Below are positions 1 through 9,002 of a stretch of DNA of 43,144 nucleotides, in pieces (the stretch's first letter is position 1; the number at the start of each line of letters is the position of its first letter). The position numbers and the translations under genes were made by a program. The stretch comes from an uncultured Clostridia bacterium (lineage in GTDB: Bacteria; Bacillota; Clostridia; Oscillospirales; Oscillospiraceae), in assembly GCA_946629065.1 (NCBI GenBank), contig CAMOXK010000012.1:1-43144 (forward strand). The letters run 5' to 3'. The notes under the pieces were generated by a model, which was not told the origin of the DNA, ran no database searches, and saw only the letters and a program-made list of their open reading frames with translations.

Positions 1-2
1 TC

Positions 3-1157
3 CGCATGACGGATGTGGGCCATCTCCTGGGCTCGGCCGCCATCGAGGTCTGGCTCACCGAGCGGGGAGAGACCCGCAAGATCACCTTCTCCGGCGACGT
101 GGGCAATCTGGACCAGCCCATCCTGCGGGATCCCCAGTTTGTGGAGGACACGGAGTATCTGATGATCGAATCCACCTACGGGGACCGGCTCCATACCGAG
201 GAGCGGGTAGACTATGTGGCGGAGCTGGCCCGCAGGATCCAGGAAACCCTGGACCGGGGCGGCAATATGATCATTCCCTCCTTTGCCGTGGGCAGGACCC
301 AGGAGATGCTCTATTTCATCCGGGAGATCAAGGAGCGGGGCCTGGTGAAGGGGCACGGCGATTTCCCCGTATATGTGGACAGCCCTCTTGCCATCGAGGC
401 GACCTCCGTCTTCCTCCAGTGCGACACCCAGTTTCTGGACGAGGACATGCAGCGCCTGATCCGCTCCGGTGTCAATCCCATTGTGTTTCCCGGCCTGGAG
501 CTCACGGTCAGTGACCTGGAATCCAAGGCCATCAACAACGATAAGACCCCCAAGGTCATCCTCTCCGCCTCCGGCATGTGTGACGCGGGCCGTGTCCGCC
601 ATCACCTGAAGCACAATCTCTGGCGGCCGGAATCCACCGTGCTCTTCGTGGGCTATCAGGCGGTGGGAACTCTGGGCCGCGTCCTGGTGGACGGGGCCAA
701 AAGCGTCAAGCTCTTCGGCGAAGAGGTCCAGGTCCGGGCCCAGATCGACACGCTTCCCGGCGTCAGCGGCCACGCGGACAAGGCCGGGCTCCTTCGCTGG
801 CTCTCCGGCTTCCGGGAAAAGCCGAAGCTGGTCTTTGTCAACCACGGCGACCCGGAATCGGCGGACGCCTTTACCAAATGCCTGAACGAGGAACTGGGTT
901 ACCGTGCCTTCGCTCCCTACAGCGGAACGAAATACGATCTGCTCTCCGGTGAGTTTCTCCGTGTTACCGAAGGAGTGCCCATTGAAAAGAAGAGCGCCTC
1001 CGGCCGCAAGGTCTCGCCCGCCTTTACCCGCCTCATCGCCGCGGCGGAGCGGCTGCTGGCCGCCTGCCGCAAGTTGGAGGGCCATGCCAACAAGGAACTG
1101 GCCGGCCACGCCGACCGGATCGAAAAGCTGGCCGACCGGGTGGAAAAGGATATCTGA
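3..1157 (+). CDS. MBL-fold / beta-CASP RNA metallo-hydrolase, 5' truncated by window edge
   Basis: Open frame from the window start; DVGHLLGSAAIEV, ESTYGDR, PSFAVGRTQEML, SGMCDAGRVRHHL, SGHADKAGLL motifs typical of beta-CASP metallo-beta-lactamases. Confidence 0.9.
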   Translation, partial: RMTDVGHLLGSAAIEVWLTERGETRKITFSGDVGNLDQPILRDPQFVEDTEYLMIESTYGDRLHTEERVDYVAELARRIQETLDRGGNMIIPSFAVGRTQEMLYFIREIKERGLVKGHGDFPVYVDSPLAIEATSVFLQCDTQFLDEDMQRLIRSGVNPIVFPGLELTVSDLESKAINNDKTPKVILSASGMCDAGRVRHHLKHNLWRPESTVLFVGYQAVGTLGRVLVDGAKSVKLFGEEVQVRAQIDTLPGVSGHADKAGLLRWLSGFREKPKLVFVNHGDPESADAFTKCLNEELGYRAFAPYSGTKYDLLSGEFLRVTEGVPIEKKSASGRKVSPAFTRLIAAAERLLAACRKLEGHANKELAGHADRIEKLADRVEKDI

Positions 1158-1240
1158 ACAAAGCGGAAATCCTGAAGAAGTCTGCTCTATATGAATGATT
1201 AATCATTACAAAATGAAAACAAATTATTTCACGATATGAT

Positions 1241-1280
1241 AAAAATGATCGGTTTCGGAAGAAATCGATCATTTTTTATG
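1241..1280 (+). terminator. Intrinsic terminator after the metallo-hydrolase
   Basis: AAAAATGATCGGTTTC-ggaa-GAAATCGATCATTTTTT, 16-bp stem with one G.U, then T-run. Confidence 0.8.
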
Positions 1281-1301
1281 ACTTTTTCATAATCTTCTCA
1301 G

Positions 1302-1330
1302 TTGACATAATATTATCACCGTGCTAAGAT
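1302..1330 (+). promoter_or_regulatory. Sigma-A-type promoter for the pseudokinase/lectin gene
   Basis: TTGACA (1302-1307), 17-bp spacer, TAAGAT (1325-1330). Confidence 0.7.
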
Positions 1331-1413
1331 AAAGTGACGAATTATCCAAGGCCAAGTATGGCGCGAATACTGCCGGAAAGCACGGAAGATTTCTGTTAGA
1401 GGATAGTATAACA

Positions 1414-3036
1414 ATGAGCAACTTGGAATTTCATCCGGAAAAAGCCATCGGCGAGGGCTTGCTGCGTCTGGACAAGCAGGAACTGCTGGAGTTTGTGTCC
1501 CAGCTCTGTCTGCATTTGAAGGCGCAGGTGGGCTCCCGCGCCTATCACGGCGGCATCTTTCCCGAAAATATCTGCCGGGATGAAAACGGCGCCTTTGCCA
1601 TCGGTCCTGCCAAGATGGAAAAATGGACCGGCCAGGAGCTGGACTTTGTGGCGCCGGAGATGTATTGGCATGGAGACGCCAGTCCCGCGGCGGACGTGTA
1701 TTCCCTGGCCCTTCTGGTGATTTACGGTCTCAACGAGGGAAAACTCCCCTATGACACGCCCACCTCCAGCGGAAAGCTGGCTCGTATGAGCGGCAAGCCC
1801 CTTCCTATGCCCGCATCCGCCGGCAAGCGCCTGAGCGAAGTACTGGAAAAGGCCACGGCCTTCCAGGCAAAGGACCGCTATCAGAGCCCGGAAGAGCTGC
1901 AGATCATGCTGGAAAGCTGCATGGATAACAAGTACCTGGGCGGCAGCTCCGGGGCGGAAGCGGTGTTTCAGAAGGACAACGGCCAGCTCAGCGACATCGA
2001 GCGTATGATGGTGGACATCATCGAGAAGGGGAGCGAGCCGGAGGAGAAAGACCCGGAGGAGCCGAGCATTCCCGAAGGACTCAGCGAGGAAGAACAGGCT
2101 GGCCTGGAAAAGCCGGAGCCCGTCCCGCAGGAAAAAGAAGATATCAACGCCATGGTGGAGGAGTTTTTCGGCCTTACCGGCGAAGAAGAGACTGTGACCC
2201 CCGATCCCCAGGATGATGGGGAAGAGGTCCGGGTCTATGAACCCTCCAAGGAGAAGAAAGACCGACAGCCCATTCCGATCCTGACGGTGGAGAAGTACCC
2301 GGAGCTGGAGCCTGTGGTCTTGCAGCAGCAGCCCCGTCCGGAGCGGGCAAAGCCCCGTGCCGGGGAGCAAAGCGCCCAGCAGGATCCGCCCAAGGACGAG
2401 AAAAAGGTTCGTCGGCGCCGTGGCCGCCGGGCCATCGCCTCGGTGCTGATCGTATGTCTCGCGCTGGTGGCGGGGGCCCTTGGCCTGAACCTCTGGTGGA
2501 GCCGGGACAACCGCCCAACCCAGATCAATCCCACCCCGGATCCCAGCAGCCTCTTTGCGCCCGATCCCACGGTGCAGCCAACCCTGCAGCCCACCGAACC
2601 CAGCGAGATCCTCTCCATCCCCACCGAGGCGCCCCAGCAGCCCCGGTACGCGGTGGTAAAATCTGACCTGAGCTGGACCCTGGCCCGGGAGGCCTGTTTT
2701 GAACAGGAGGGACACCTGGCCACCATCTCCGGCCCGGAGGAACTGGCGGAGATCACAAAGCTTGCCGAAGAGCTGGGCCTCACCCGCATCTGGGTGGGCT
2801 GCCGCTGGGTCAACAATGAGCTGATCTGGGAAAACGGCGAGCAGAACGAATATTTTGTCTGGGCCGAGAACGAGCCCAGTTCCTGGGACTATTATGACAA
2901 TGTGCCCGAGAACTATATCATGATCTTCCGGGAAGGGGACCGCTGGCTCTTTAACGACTGCCGTGACGATCCCGCCGGGGACTACCCCGAGTTCTACAGC
3001 GGCGTCATGGGCTACGCCATCGAGTTTGAACGCTGA
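1414..3036 (+). CDS. Membrane protein: N-terminal protein-kinase-like (pseudokinase) domain, single TM, extracellular C-type-lectin-like domain
   Basis: Kinase C-lobe-like YHGGIFPENI / DFVAPEMYW / ADVYSLALLVIYGLNEGKLPY; TM AIASVLIVCLALVAGALGLNLWW; C-terminal LAREACFEQEGHLATI...WVGCRW...ENEPSSW...WLFNDC. Confidence 0.8.
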   Translation: MSNLEFHPEKAIGEGLLRLDKQELLEFVSQLCLHLKAQVGSRAYHGGIFPENICRDENGAFAIGPAKMEKWTGQELDFVAPEMYWHGDASPAADVYSLALLVIYGLNEGKLPYDTPTSSGKLARMSGKPLPMPASAGKRLSEVLEKATAFQAKDRYQSPEELQIMLESCMDNKYLGGSSGAEAVFQKDNGQLSDIERMMVDIIEKGSEPEEKDPEEPSIPEGLSEEEQAGLEKPEPVPQEKEDINAMVEEFFGLTGEEETVTPDPQDDGEEVRVYEPSKEKKDRQPIPILTVEKYPELEPVVLQQQPRPERAKPRAGEQSAQQDPPKDEKKVRRRRGRRAIASVLIVCLALVAGALGLNLWWSRDNRPTQINPTPDPSSLFAPDPTVQPTLQPTEPSEILSIPTEAPQQPRYAVVKSDLSWTLAREACFEQEGHLATISGPEELAEITKLAEELGLTRIWVGCRWVNNELIWENGEQNEYFVWAENEPSSWDYYDNVPENYIMIFREGDRWLFNDCRDDPAGDYPEFYSGVMGYAIEFER

Positions 3037-3057
3037 ACAAAATGATAGGCTTTTCAC

Positions 3058-3088
3058 GCCGGGCGGAGGCTTTTCTCCGCCCGGCTTT
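3058..3088 (+). terminator. Intrinsic terminator
   Basis: GCCGGGCGGAG-gctttt-CTCCGCCCGGC-TTT. Confidence 0.75.
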
Positions 3089-3265
3089 CATCTCGTTCCG
3101 ACTTGTTTTGACAGTCCGACCCGCTTTGCCCGGTTGCCAAGCTTTTAACAGGATTGTTAGAAACTTGTCTAGAAAAACCGACCTTTTTCCCCTTCTGGCT
3201 TGTAGACAAGCAACAAAATTTTGTGATATTATAACGCCGTATGATTTTAAAACGAGGTGAAGCGT

Positions 3266-4609
3266 ATGACTCACACGTTCCATGGCGGCGTGCACCCCAA
3301 TTATATGAAACGGCCGGATGTTCCCATCACGGTCATCGCGCCGCCGAAGCAGCTTGTGATCCCCCTCATCCAGCATATCGGCGCGCCCTGCAAGCCCCTG
3401 GTCCAGAAGGGCGATCTGGTGAAAATGGGACAGAAGATCGGTGAAAACCCCGCACCTGTTTCCGCGCCGGTCCATTCTCCTGTCTCCGGCAAGGTCGTGG
3501 CGGTGGAGCCCCGGCCCCATCCTTTAGGCGATCTGATCCCCTCTATCGTCATTGAAAACGACGGGCTGGACACTCCTGAGTTTATGGAGCCGCTCACCGA
3601 TGAGCAGCTCAAGGATCAGGACGCCATCCTGGAGCGCATCCGGGAAGCCGGCGTGGTCGGCATGGGCGGCGCCATGTTCCCCACCGCCTTCAAAATCAAA
3701 GGCGGCATCGGCAAGGTGGATAAGCTCATCATCAACGGCGCTGAGTGCGAGCCTTACCTGAACGGCGACCATCTCACCATGCTCAATTTCCCCGAGCAGC
3801 TGCTCAAGGGCATCGAGCTGGTGCGCATCGCCAGCGGCGTGGAGAAGGCCTATTACGGCATCGAGGTCAACAAGCAGGACGCCATCGATCTTTTGAACTC
3901 CCTCCATCCGGAGAAGTACGGCATCGAGATCGTGCCCGAAAAGGTCAAGTACCCCCAGGGCGGCGAGAAGATGCAGGTCAAGGCCGTCACCGGCCGGGAG
4001 GTCAAGCCCGGCGGCCTGCCCTCCGGCGTGGGCGCCAACGTGGTCTCCACCCGCACCTGCTATGCCATTTATCAGGCCTGCTATGAGGGCAAGCCCGTCA
4101 TCGAGCGCATCGTCACCGTCTCCGGCAGCGCATTGAAGGATACCGTAAACGCCCTGACCCGCGTGGGAACCCCCTTAGGCTATCTGGCCGAGCAGTGCGG
4201 CGGTTTCGTAAAGACGCCCCGCAAGATCGTCCTGGGCGGACCCATGATGGGCATTTGCGCCACCAGCTTTGATGCCCCCACCATCAAAGGCACCGCCGGC
4301 GTCCTCTTCTTCACCGAGGAGGAGGACCGGCACGAGGATGAACCCACCTGCATCCGCTGCGGCAAGTGCATCACCGTTTGCCCCATGAAGCTGGAGCCGG
4401 TGTTCATGTACATGTATTACAGCAAGGGCGATTACGACATGCTGGAGAAGTACCATGTGATGGACTGCTTCGAGTGCGGCAGCTGCTCCTACAACTGCCC
4501 CGCCCGTATGCCGCTGACCCATGCCTTTAAGACCGCCAAGCTTATGTTCCAGGCAAAGGTGGCCAAGGAGAAAGCCAAGGCCGAGGCAGCAAAGGAGGCC
4601 AAGCAATGA
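3266..4609 (+). CDS. rnfC: Electron transport complex subunit RnfC
   Basis: NAD/FMN-binding GMGGAMFPTAFK, INGAECEPYLNGDH, two CxxCxxC-xxxC ferredoxin motifs (CIRCGKCITVCP, CFECGSCSYNCP); RBS gaggtg before ATG 3266. Confidence 0.95.
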   Translation: MTHTFHGGVHPNYMKRPDVPITVIAPPKQLVIPLIQHIGAPCKPLVQKGDLVKMGQKIGENPAPVSAPVHSPVSGKVVAVEPRPHPLGDLIPSIVIENDGLDTPEFMEPLTDEQLKDQDAILERIREAGVVGMGGAMFPTAFKIKGGIGKVDKLIINGAECEPYLNGDHLTMLNFPEQLLKGIELVRIASGVEKAYYGIEVNKQDAIDLLNSLHPEKYGIEIVPEKVKYPQGGEKMQVKAVTGREVKPGGLPSGVGANVVSTRTCYAIYQACYEGKPVIERIVTVSGSALKDTVNALTRVGTPLGYLAEQCGGFVKTPRKIVLGGPMMGICATSFDAPTIKGTAGVLFFTEEEDRHEDEPTCIRCGKCITVCPMKLEPVFMYMYYSKGDYDMLEKYHVMDCFECGSCSYNCPARMPLTHAFKTAKLMFQAKVAKEKAKAEAAKEAKQ

Positions 4610-5655
4610 ACGAAAAGAAAGAACGCATCATTCTGGACGTGGCATACCAGCCCCAGATCCGCACCAACATGGATACCCGGCGGCTCATGGGCTGCGTGCT
4701 CCTGTCACTGCTGCCGGCGGTGATCATGGCCGTGTGGCAGTTCGGTCCCAAGACCCTGATCGTCATTGCCTCCTCCGTGCTCTCTGCCGTGTTCTTTGAG
4801 TGGGCCATCCGCAAGTTCCGCAAGCAGAGCGCCTCCATCGGCGATCTCTCCGCTGTGGTCACGGGCCTGCTCCTGGCGCTGACCCTGCCTCCCACCTCTC
4901 CCTGGTGGCTGCCGGTCATCGGCACCTTCTTCGGCATCGTGGTGGTCAAGCAGCTCTACGGCGGCATCGGCAAGAACTTCCTGAACCCGGCCCTGGCCGG
5001 CCGTGCCTTCCTGCTGGCGTCCTACGCCATGCTGATGGGCCGGTTTGCAGCCCCCGCCGCCATGAAGGGCATCGAAGGGGTGGACGCCATCTCCGCCGCA
5101 ACGCCTCTTGCTTTCCTCTACGGCAGTGAGGGCATGCCCGCCTACTACAACGTCAAAACGCTCTTCTTGGGCTTCGTCCCCGGCGCCATGGGCGAAATCA
5201 GCACCCTGGCCCTGCTGATCGGCGGCATCTACCTGATCGCCCGCAAGGTCATTTCCTGGCGCATCCCCGTCTCCTTCCTGGGAACGGTTGCGATCCTGAC
5301 CCTGATCTTCGGCCACGAGGGCATGAGCAATGTCCAATTCATGCTCTATAACCTCCTCTCCGGCGGCCTGGTGCTTGGCGCCTTCTTCATGGCCACCGAC
5401 TATGCCACCAGCCCCGTCACCCTGAACGGCCAGCTGCTCTATGGCGTGGGCTGTGGTCTCATCACCGTGCTGATCCGTTACTTCGGCGGCTTCCCCGAGG
5501 GCGTGAGCTACGCCATCCTGCTGATGAACCTCTGCGCCTGGGCCATCGACAAGGGCTTCCACCGCCACCAGTTCGGCGTCAGCAAGGAAGACATCGCCGC
5601 GGAAAAGGCGGCCAGAAAGGCTGAGAAGAAAGCTGCAAAGGAGGCTGCGAAATGA
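4606..5655 (+). CDS. rnfD: Electron transport complex subunit RnfD
   Basis: Polytopic; LTLPPTSPWW, GRAFLL, FFMATDYATSPVT (FMN site); 4-nt overlap with rnfC. Confidence 0.95.
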   Translation: MNEKKERIILDVAYQPQIRTNMDTRRLMGCVLLSLLPAVIMAVWQFGPKTLIVIASSVLSAVFFEWAIRKFRKQSASIGDLSAVVTGLLLALTLPPTSPWWLPVIGTFFGIVVVKQLYGGIGKNFLNPALAGRAFLLASYAMLMGRFAAPAAMKGIEGVDAISAATPLAFLYGSEGMPAYYNVKTLFLGFVPGAMGEISTLALLIGGIYLIARKVISWRIPVSFLGTVAILTLIFGHEGMSNVQFMLYNLLSGGLVLGAFFMATDYATSPVTLNGQLLYGVGCGLITVLIRYFGGFPEGVSYAILLMNLCAWAIDKGFHRHQFGVSKEDIAAEKAARKAEKKAAKEAAK

Positions 5656-6251
5656 ATAAAATTTTGAAGCTGACCTTTGTCCTTTTCCTGATCTGCGCCA
5701 TCGTGGCCGGCATCCTCGGCGCGGTGGACATGATCACCCGGGACCGCATCACCGCCTATCAGACCGAAAAATCCAACGCGGCCCGCACCGCTGTCATGCC
5801 TGTGAACGTCCCCGAGGGACAGGCGCTCTACACCGATCTGGACCTGAAGGCGCTGGGCATCCCTACCAACATCAACGCCAACGGCCAGAAGATCAAGATC
5901 TGCTCCGTTTCCGAGGCCAATGACGGCTCCGGCTACGTGGTGGAGACCGAGTTCTCCGGCGCCCAGGGCACCATCGTCATGATGGTGGGCGTGAACCACT
6001 CCTTCCGCTGCACCGGCATTTCCATCACCCAGCATTCCGAGACCTCGGGCCTGGGTGCCAATGCCGCCAGCGTCGCGGATGTGGGCGTGAACTTCCGTGC
6101 CCAGTTCAAGGGCGTGGATGAGCATGTGCAGCTCAAAAAGGCCGGCGGCGAGATCGACGCGCTCTCCGGCGCCACCATCACCTCCCGCAGCGTGACCAAT
6201 GCCACCTCCGCGGCCATCCAGTTTGTGGAAGCGCTGCAGAGTGCGAACTAA
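5652..6251 (+). CDS. rnfG: Electron transport complex subunit RnfG
   Basis: FMN-binding domain with DALSGATITSRSV; overlaps rnfD stop. Confidence 0.95.
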   Translation: MNKILKLTFVLFLICAIVAGILGAVDMITRDRITAYQTEKSNAARTAVMPVNVPEGQALYTDLDLKALGIPTNINANGQKIKICSVSEANDGSGYVVETEFSGAQGTIVMMVGVNHSFRCTGISITQHSETSGLGANAASVADVGVNFRAQFKGVDEHVQLKKAGGEIDALSGATITSRSVTNATSAAIQFVEALQSAN

Positions 6252-6263
6252 GGAGGGAAGGGC

Positions 6264-6950
6264 ATGAACTTTAAGAAACAACTCAAAGAGGGCGTTATTA
6301 CCAATAACCCCATCCTGGTCCAGCAGCTGGGCATGTGCGCCACCATGGCCATCACCACTTCGCTCTTCAACGGCGTGGGCATGGGTCTGTCGGTGCTCAT
6401 CATCCTGACCTGCTGCAACGTGGCGGTCTCCGCCGTGCGCAAGTTTATCCCGGACGAGATCCGCCTTGCCATCTTCGTGGTCATCATCGCGGGCTTCGTC
6501 ACCATCGTGGATCTGCTCCTGCAGGCATACATCCCCGCCCTCAGCGAATCCCTGGGCGTGTTCATTCCGCTGATCGTGGTCAACTGCATCATCATCGGCC
6601 GTGCCGAGGCCTTCTGCCAGAAGAACCCCATCGGCCCCTCCTTTGTGGACGGCATCACCCAGGGCCTGGGCTACACCGTGGTGCTGGTGGTGATGTGCCT
6701 GATCCGTGAATTCCTGGGCAGTGGGCGCTTCGGCGGCGGTTTGATCGACGCGGCCAAGGGCATCACCCTGGACGGCACCGGCGCAGGCATCCAGCTCTTC
6801 AATTCCGATTACGGCGCCTCCATCCTGACCCTGCCTGTGGGCGGCTTTTTGACCCTGGGCTTCATCTTCGCAGCCATGCAGGCTGCCCTGAAGAAGGCGG
6901 CCAAAAAGAAAGCCGAAAAAGCAAATGAAGAGGAGGGTGAAGAGGCATGA
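6264..6950 (+). CDS. rnfE: Electron transport complex subunit RnfE
   Basis: FKEGVITNNPILVQQLGMCATMAIT-type N-terminus, polytopic; gene order. Confidence 0.95.
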   Translation: MNFKKQLKEGVITNNPILVQQLGMCATMAITTSLFNGVGMGLSVLIILTCCNVAVSAVRKFIPDEIRLAIFVVIIAGFVTIVDLLLQAYIPALSESLGVFIPLIVVNCIIIGRAEAFCQKNPIGPSFVDGITQGLGYTVVLVVMCLIREFLGSGRFGGGLIDAAKGITLDGTGAGIQLFNSDYGASILTLPVGGFLTLGFIFAAMQAALKKAAKKKAEKANEEEGEEA

Positions 6951-7534
6951 CAGTCACCGAATATCTGTCCATCGCCATCGGGGCGATCCTGATCAACAAC
7001 TTCATTTTCTCCCAGTTTTTGGGCTGCTGCCCCTTCCTGGGCTGCTCCAGCAAGGTGGAGACCGCCTCCGGCATGGGCCTGGCCGTTGTCTTCGTCATGG
7101 GCCTGGCCTCCGCAATCTGCTATGTGGTCAATGAGTTCATCCTGGTGCCTCTGGGCCTGGCCTTCCTGAAGACTCTGGCCTTCATCCTGGTCATTGCGGC
7201 TCTGGTGCAGTTTGTGGAGATGTTCCTGAAAAAGGCAGTCCCCAGCCTGTACTCCGCGCTGGGCATCTACCTGCCCCTCATCACCACCAACTGCGCGGTG
7301 CTGGGCGTGGTGCTGCTGAACGTGCAGAACGGCTATGACTTCCTGGGCTCCGTGATCTACGGCATCACCGGCGGTCTGGGCTTCATGCTGGCTATCGTCC
7401 TCTTTGCCAGCGTTCGGGAGCGCATCCAGTTTGCCGATTATCCCGAGTGCTTTGAAGGCTTCCCCATCTGCCTGATTTCCGCGGGCCTTGTCGCTCTGGC
7501 CTTCATGGGCTTCAGCGGTATGAAGATCTTTTAA
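6947..7534 (+). CDS. rnfA: Electron transport complex subunit RnfA
   Basis: LINNFIFSQFLGCCPFLGCSSKVETASGMGLAV...LPLITTNCAVLGV. Confidence 0.95.
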   Translation: MTVTEYLSIAIGAILINNFIFSQFLGCCPFLGCSSKVETASGMGLAVVFVMGLASAICYVVNEFILVPLGLAFLKTLAFILVIAALVQFVEMFLKKAVPSLYSALGIYLPLITTNCAVLGVVLLNVQNGYDFLGSVIYGITGGLGFMLAIVLFASVRERIQFADYPECFEGFPICLISAGLVALAFMGFSGMKIF

Positions 7535-7546
7535 GGAGGGTGAGAG

Positions 7547-8341
7547 ATGTCGATCGTCTATTCTGTCCTCGTTCTCGGCGCCCTGGGCGCCATCTTCGGC
7601 GCGCTGCTGGCCTTTGCCGCCAAGATCTTCCACGTTGAGGTGGACCCCAAGCAGGCTGCCGTGCGGGAATGTCTGGCTGGCGCCAACTGCGGCGGCTGCG
7701 GCTACCCCGGCTGTGACGGCTATGCTGCCGCCGTGGCCAAGGGCGAAGCCCCCTGCAACAAGTGCGTTGCCTCCGGCCCGGAAGCTGCCGCCAAGATCGC
7801 AGAGATCATGGGCGTAGCCGCCTCCGATGCGGAGAAGATGGTGGCCTTCGTGCCCTGCTCCGGCTGCAAGGACGTAGCCGAGATGCGCTTCAACTACACC
7901 GGCCCCGAAGACTGCCGCGCCGCCATGCTCTTCGGCGGCAAGAGCAACAAGCTCTGCACCTTCGCCTGCATCGGCATGGGCAACTGTGTCAAGGCCTGCA
8001 AGTTTGACGCCATGCATATCGTGAAGGGCGTTGCCCAGGTTGACCGCTCCAAGTGCGTGGGCTGCGGCGCTTGTGCCGACGCCTGCCCCAAGGACATTGT
8101 CAAGCTCCTGCCTGAGAAGCAGAAGGTCGTGGTGGCCTGTCGCAGCCAGGATAAGGGTGCCCAGGTCATGAAGATGTGCAAGGCCGGCTGCATCGGCTGC
8201 ATGAAGTGCCAGCGGGAGTGCCCCAACGACGCCATCCATGTGGAGAACTTCCTTGCGAAGATCGATCCCGAAAAGTGCACCCAGTGCGGCCACTGCGTCG
8301 GCACCTGCACCCGTCAGATCATCCGCAAGCTGGACGCCTGA
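7547..8341 (+). CDS. rnfB: Electron transport complex subunit RnfB (multi Fe-S)
   Basis: LAGANCGGCGYPGCDGYA and several CxxCxxCxxxCP ferredoxin motifs. Confidence 0.95.
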   Translation: MSIVYSVLVLGALGAIFGALLAFAAKIFHVEVDPKQAAVRECLAGANCGGCGYPGCDGYAAAVAKGEAPCNKCVASGPEAAAKIAEIMGVAASDAEKMVAFVPCSGCKDVAEMRFNYTGPEDCRAAMLFGGKSNKLCTFACIGMGNCVKACKFDAMHIVKGVAQVDRSKCVGCGACADACPKDIVKLLPEKQKVVVACRSQDKGAQVMKMCKAGCIGCMKCQRECPNDAIHVENFLAKIDPEKCTQCGHCVGTCTRQIIRKLDA

Positions 8342-8359
8342 ATCTTTTACAAACCGTAC

Positions 8360-8394
8360 AAAACACCGGAAATCCAAAGATTTCCGGTGTTTTG
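8360..8394 (+). terminator. Intrinsic terminator after rnfB
   Basis: ACACCGGAAATC-caaa-GATTTCCGGTGT-TTT. Confidence 0.8.
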
Positions 8395-8407
8395 CTGTTT
8401 GTACCCG

Positions 8408-8436
8408 TTGACAAATACCCCATAGGGGTATATAGT
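8408..8436 (+). promoter_or_regulatory. csoR promoter with embedded CsoR-like operator
   Basis: TTGACA 8408-8413; perfect dyad ATACCCC-ATA-GGGGTAT 8415-8431 in the 17-bp spacer; TATAGT 8431-8436. Confidence 0.75.
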
Positions 8437-8462
8437 GAGACCGATGAAAGGGAGTGACAGAT

Positions 8463-8786
8463 ATGGAAGACAAGTGCTGCTGCGCAAGCGAAGAGGAAAG
8501 CGGAGAAAAGAAGCTTCGCCACCGCACGCCGGAGGAGTATAAGCGTCTTTGCAATCGCCTCAGCCGCATCGAGGGGCAGATCCGCGGCATCCGCCGGATG
8601 CTGGATGAAAGCGCCTACTGCCCGGATATCCTGACCCAGGCGGCCGCGGCCAACGCCGCCCTCAACGCCTTCTCCCGGGAGCTTTTGAGCCAGCATATCC
8701 GCTCCTGTGTGGTAAACGACCTGCAGGAGGGAAATCCTGATACCGTGGACGAACTGCTGGATACCCTGCAGAAGCTGATGAAGTGA
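8463..8786 (+). CDS. csoR: CsoR-family copper-sensing transcriptional repressor
   Basis: RLSRIEGQIRGIRRMLDE, C-H-C ligand pattern (YCPD...QHIRSC); followed by a Cu ATPase. GTG 8454 is an alternative start. Confidence 0.9.
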   Translation: MEDKCCCASEEESGEKKLRHRTPEEYKRLCNRLSRIEGQIRGIRRMLDESAYCPDILTQAAAANAALNAFSRELLSQHIRSCVVNDLQEGNPDTVDELLDTLQKLMK

Positions 8787-8810
8787 GTTTTGCGTTTTGA
8801 GGTGAATGGA

Positions 8811-8962
8811 GTTCCCGGCTCCCCCTCCGGGGGAGCTGTCACCGCCGTATACGGCGATGACTGAAGGGGTCGTTGGCCGATCGACACCCCTTCTGTCACG
8901 GCTGTGCTGCGCTTGCCGCGCCACCTCCCCCAAAGGGGGAGGCAAGTTCTCCACTCGTCTGC
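8811..8962. repeat. Dispersed palindromic intergenic repeat
   Basis: GGCTCCCCCTCCGGGGGAGCTGTC ... GCGCCACCTCCCCCAAAGGGGGAGGC; multiple short stem-loops, noncoding, resembles repeats common in gut Clostridia. Confidence 0.55.
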
Positions 8963-9002
8963 CTCACCGCGATGCGGCAAGGGAATCAGAAAGGACAAAG
9001 CA

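Noticed and set aside
1396-3057. 553-aa antisense ORF opposite the pseudokinase/lectin gene
   Set aside because: Mirror ORF from codon bias; no recognisable domain, and the plus-strand ORF has clear motifs and promoter.
3145-3164. Rex-type redox operator upstream of rnf
   Set aside because: The dyad is TTAACA-N4-TGTTAG, opposite in half-site orientation to TTGTTAA-N4-TTAACAA; kept only as an unspecified dyad.
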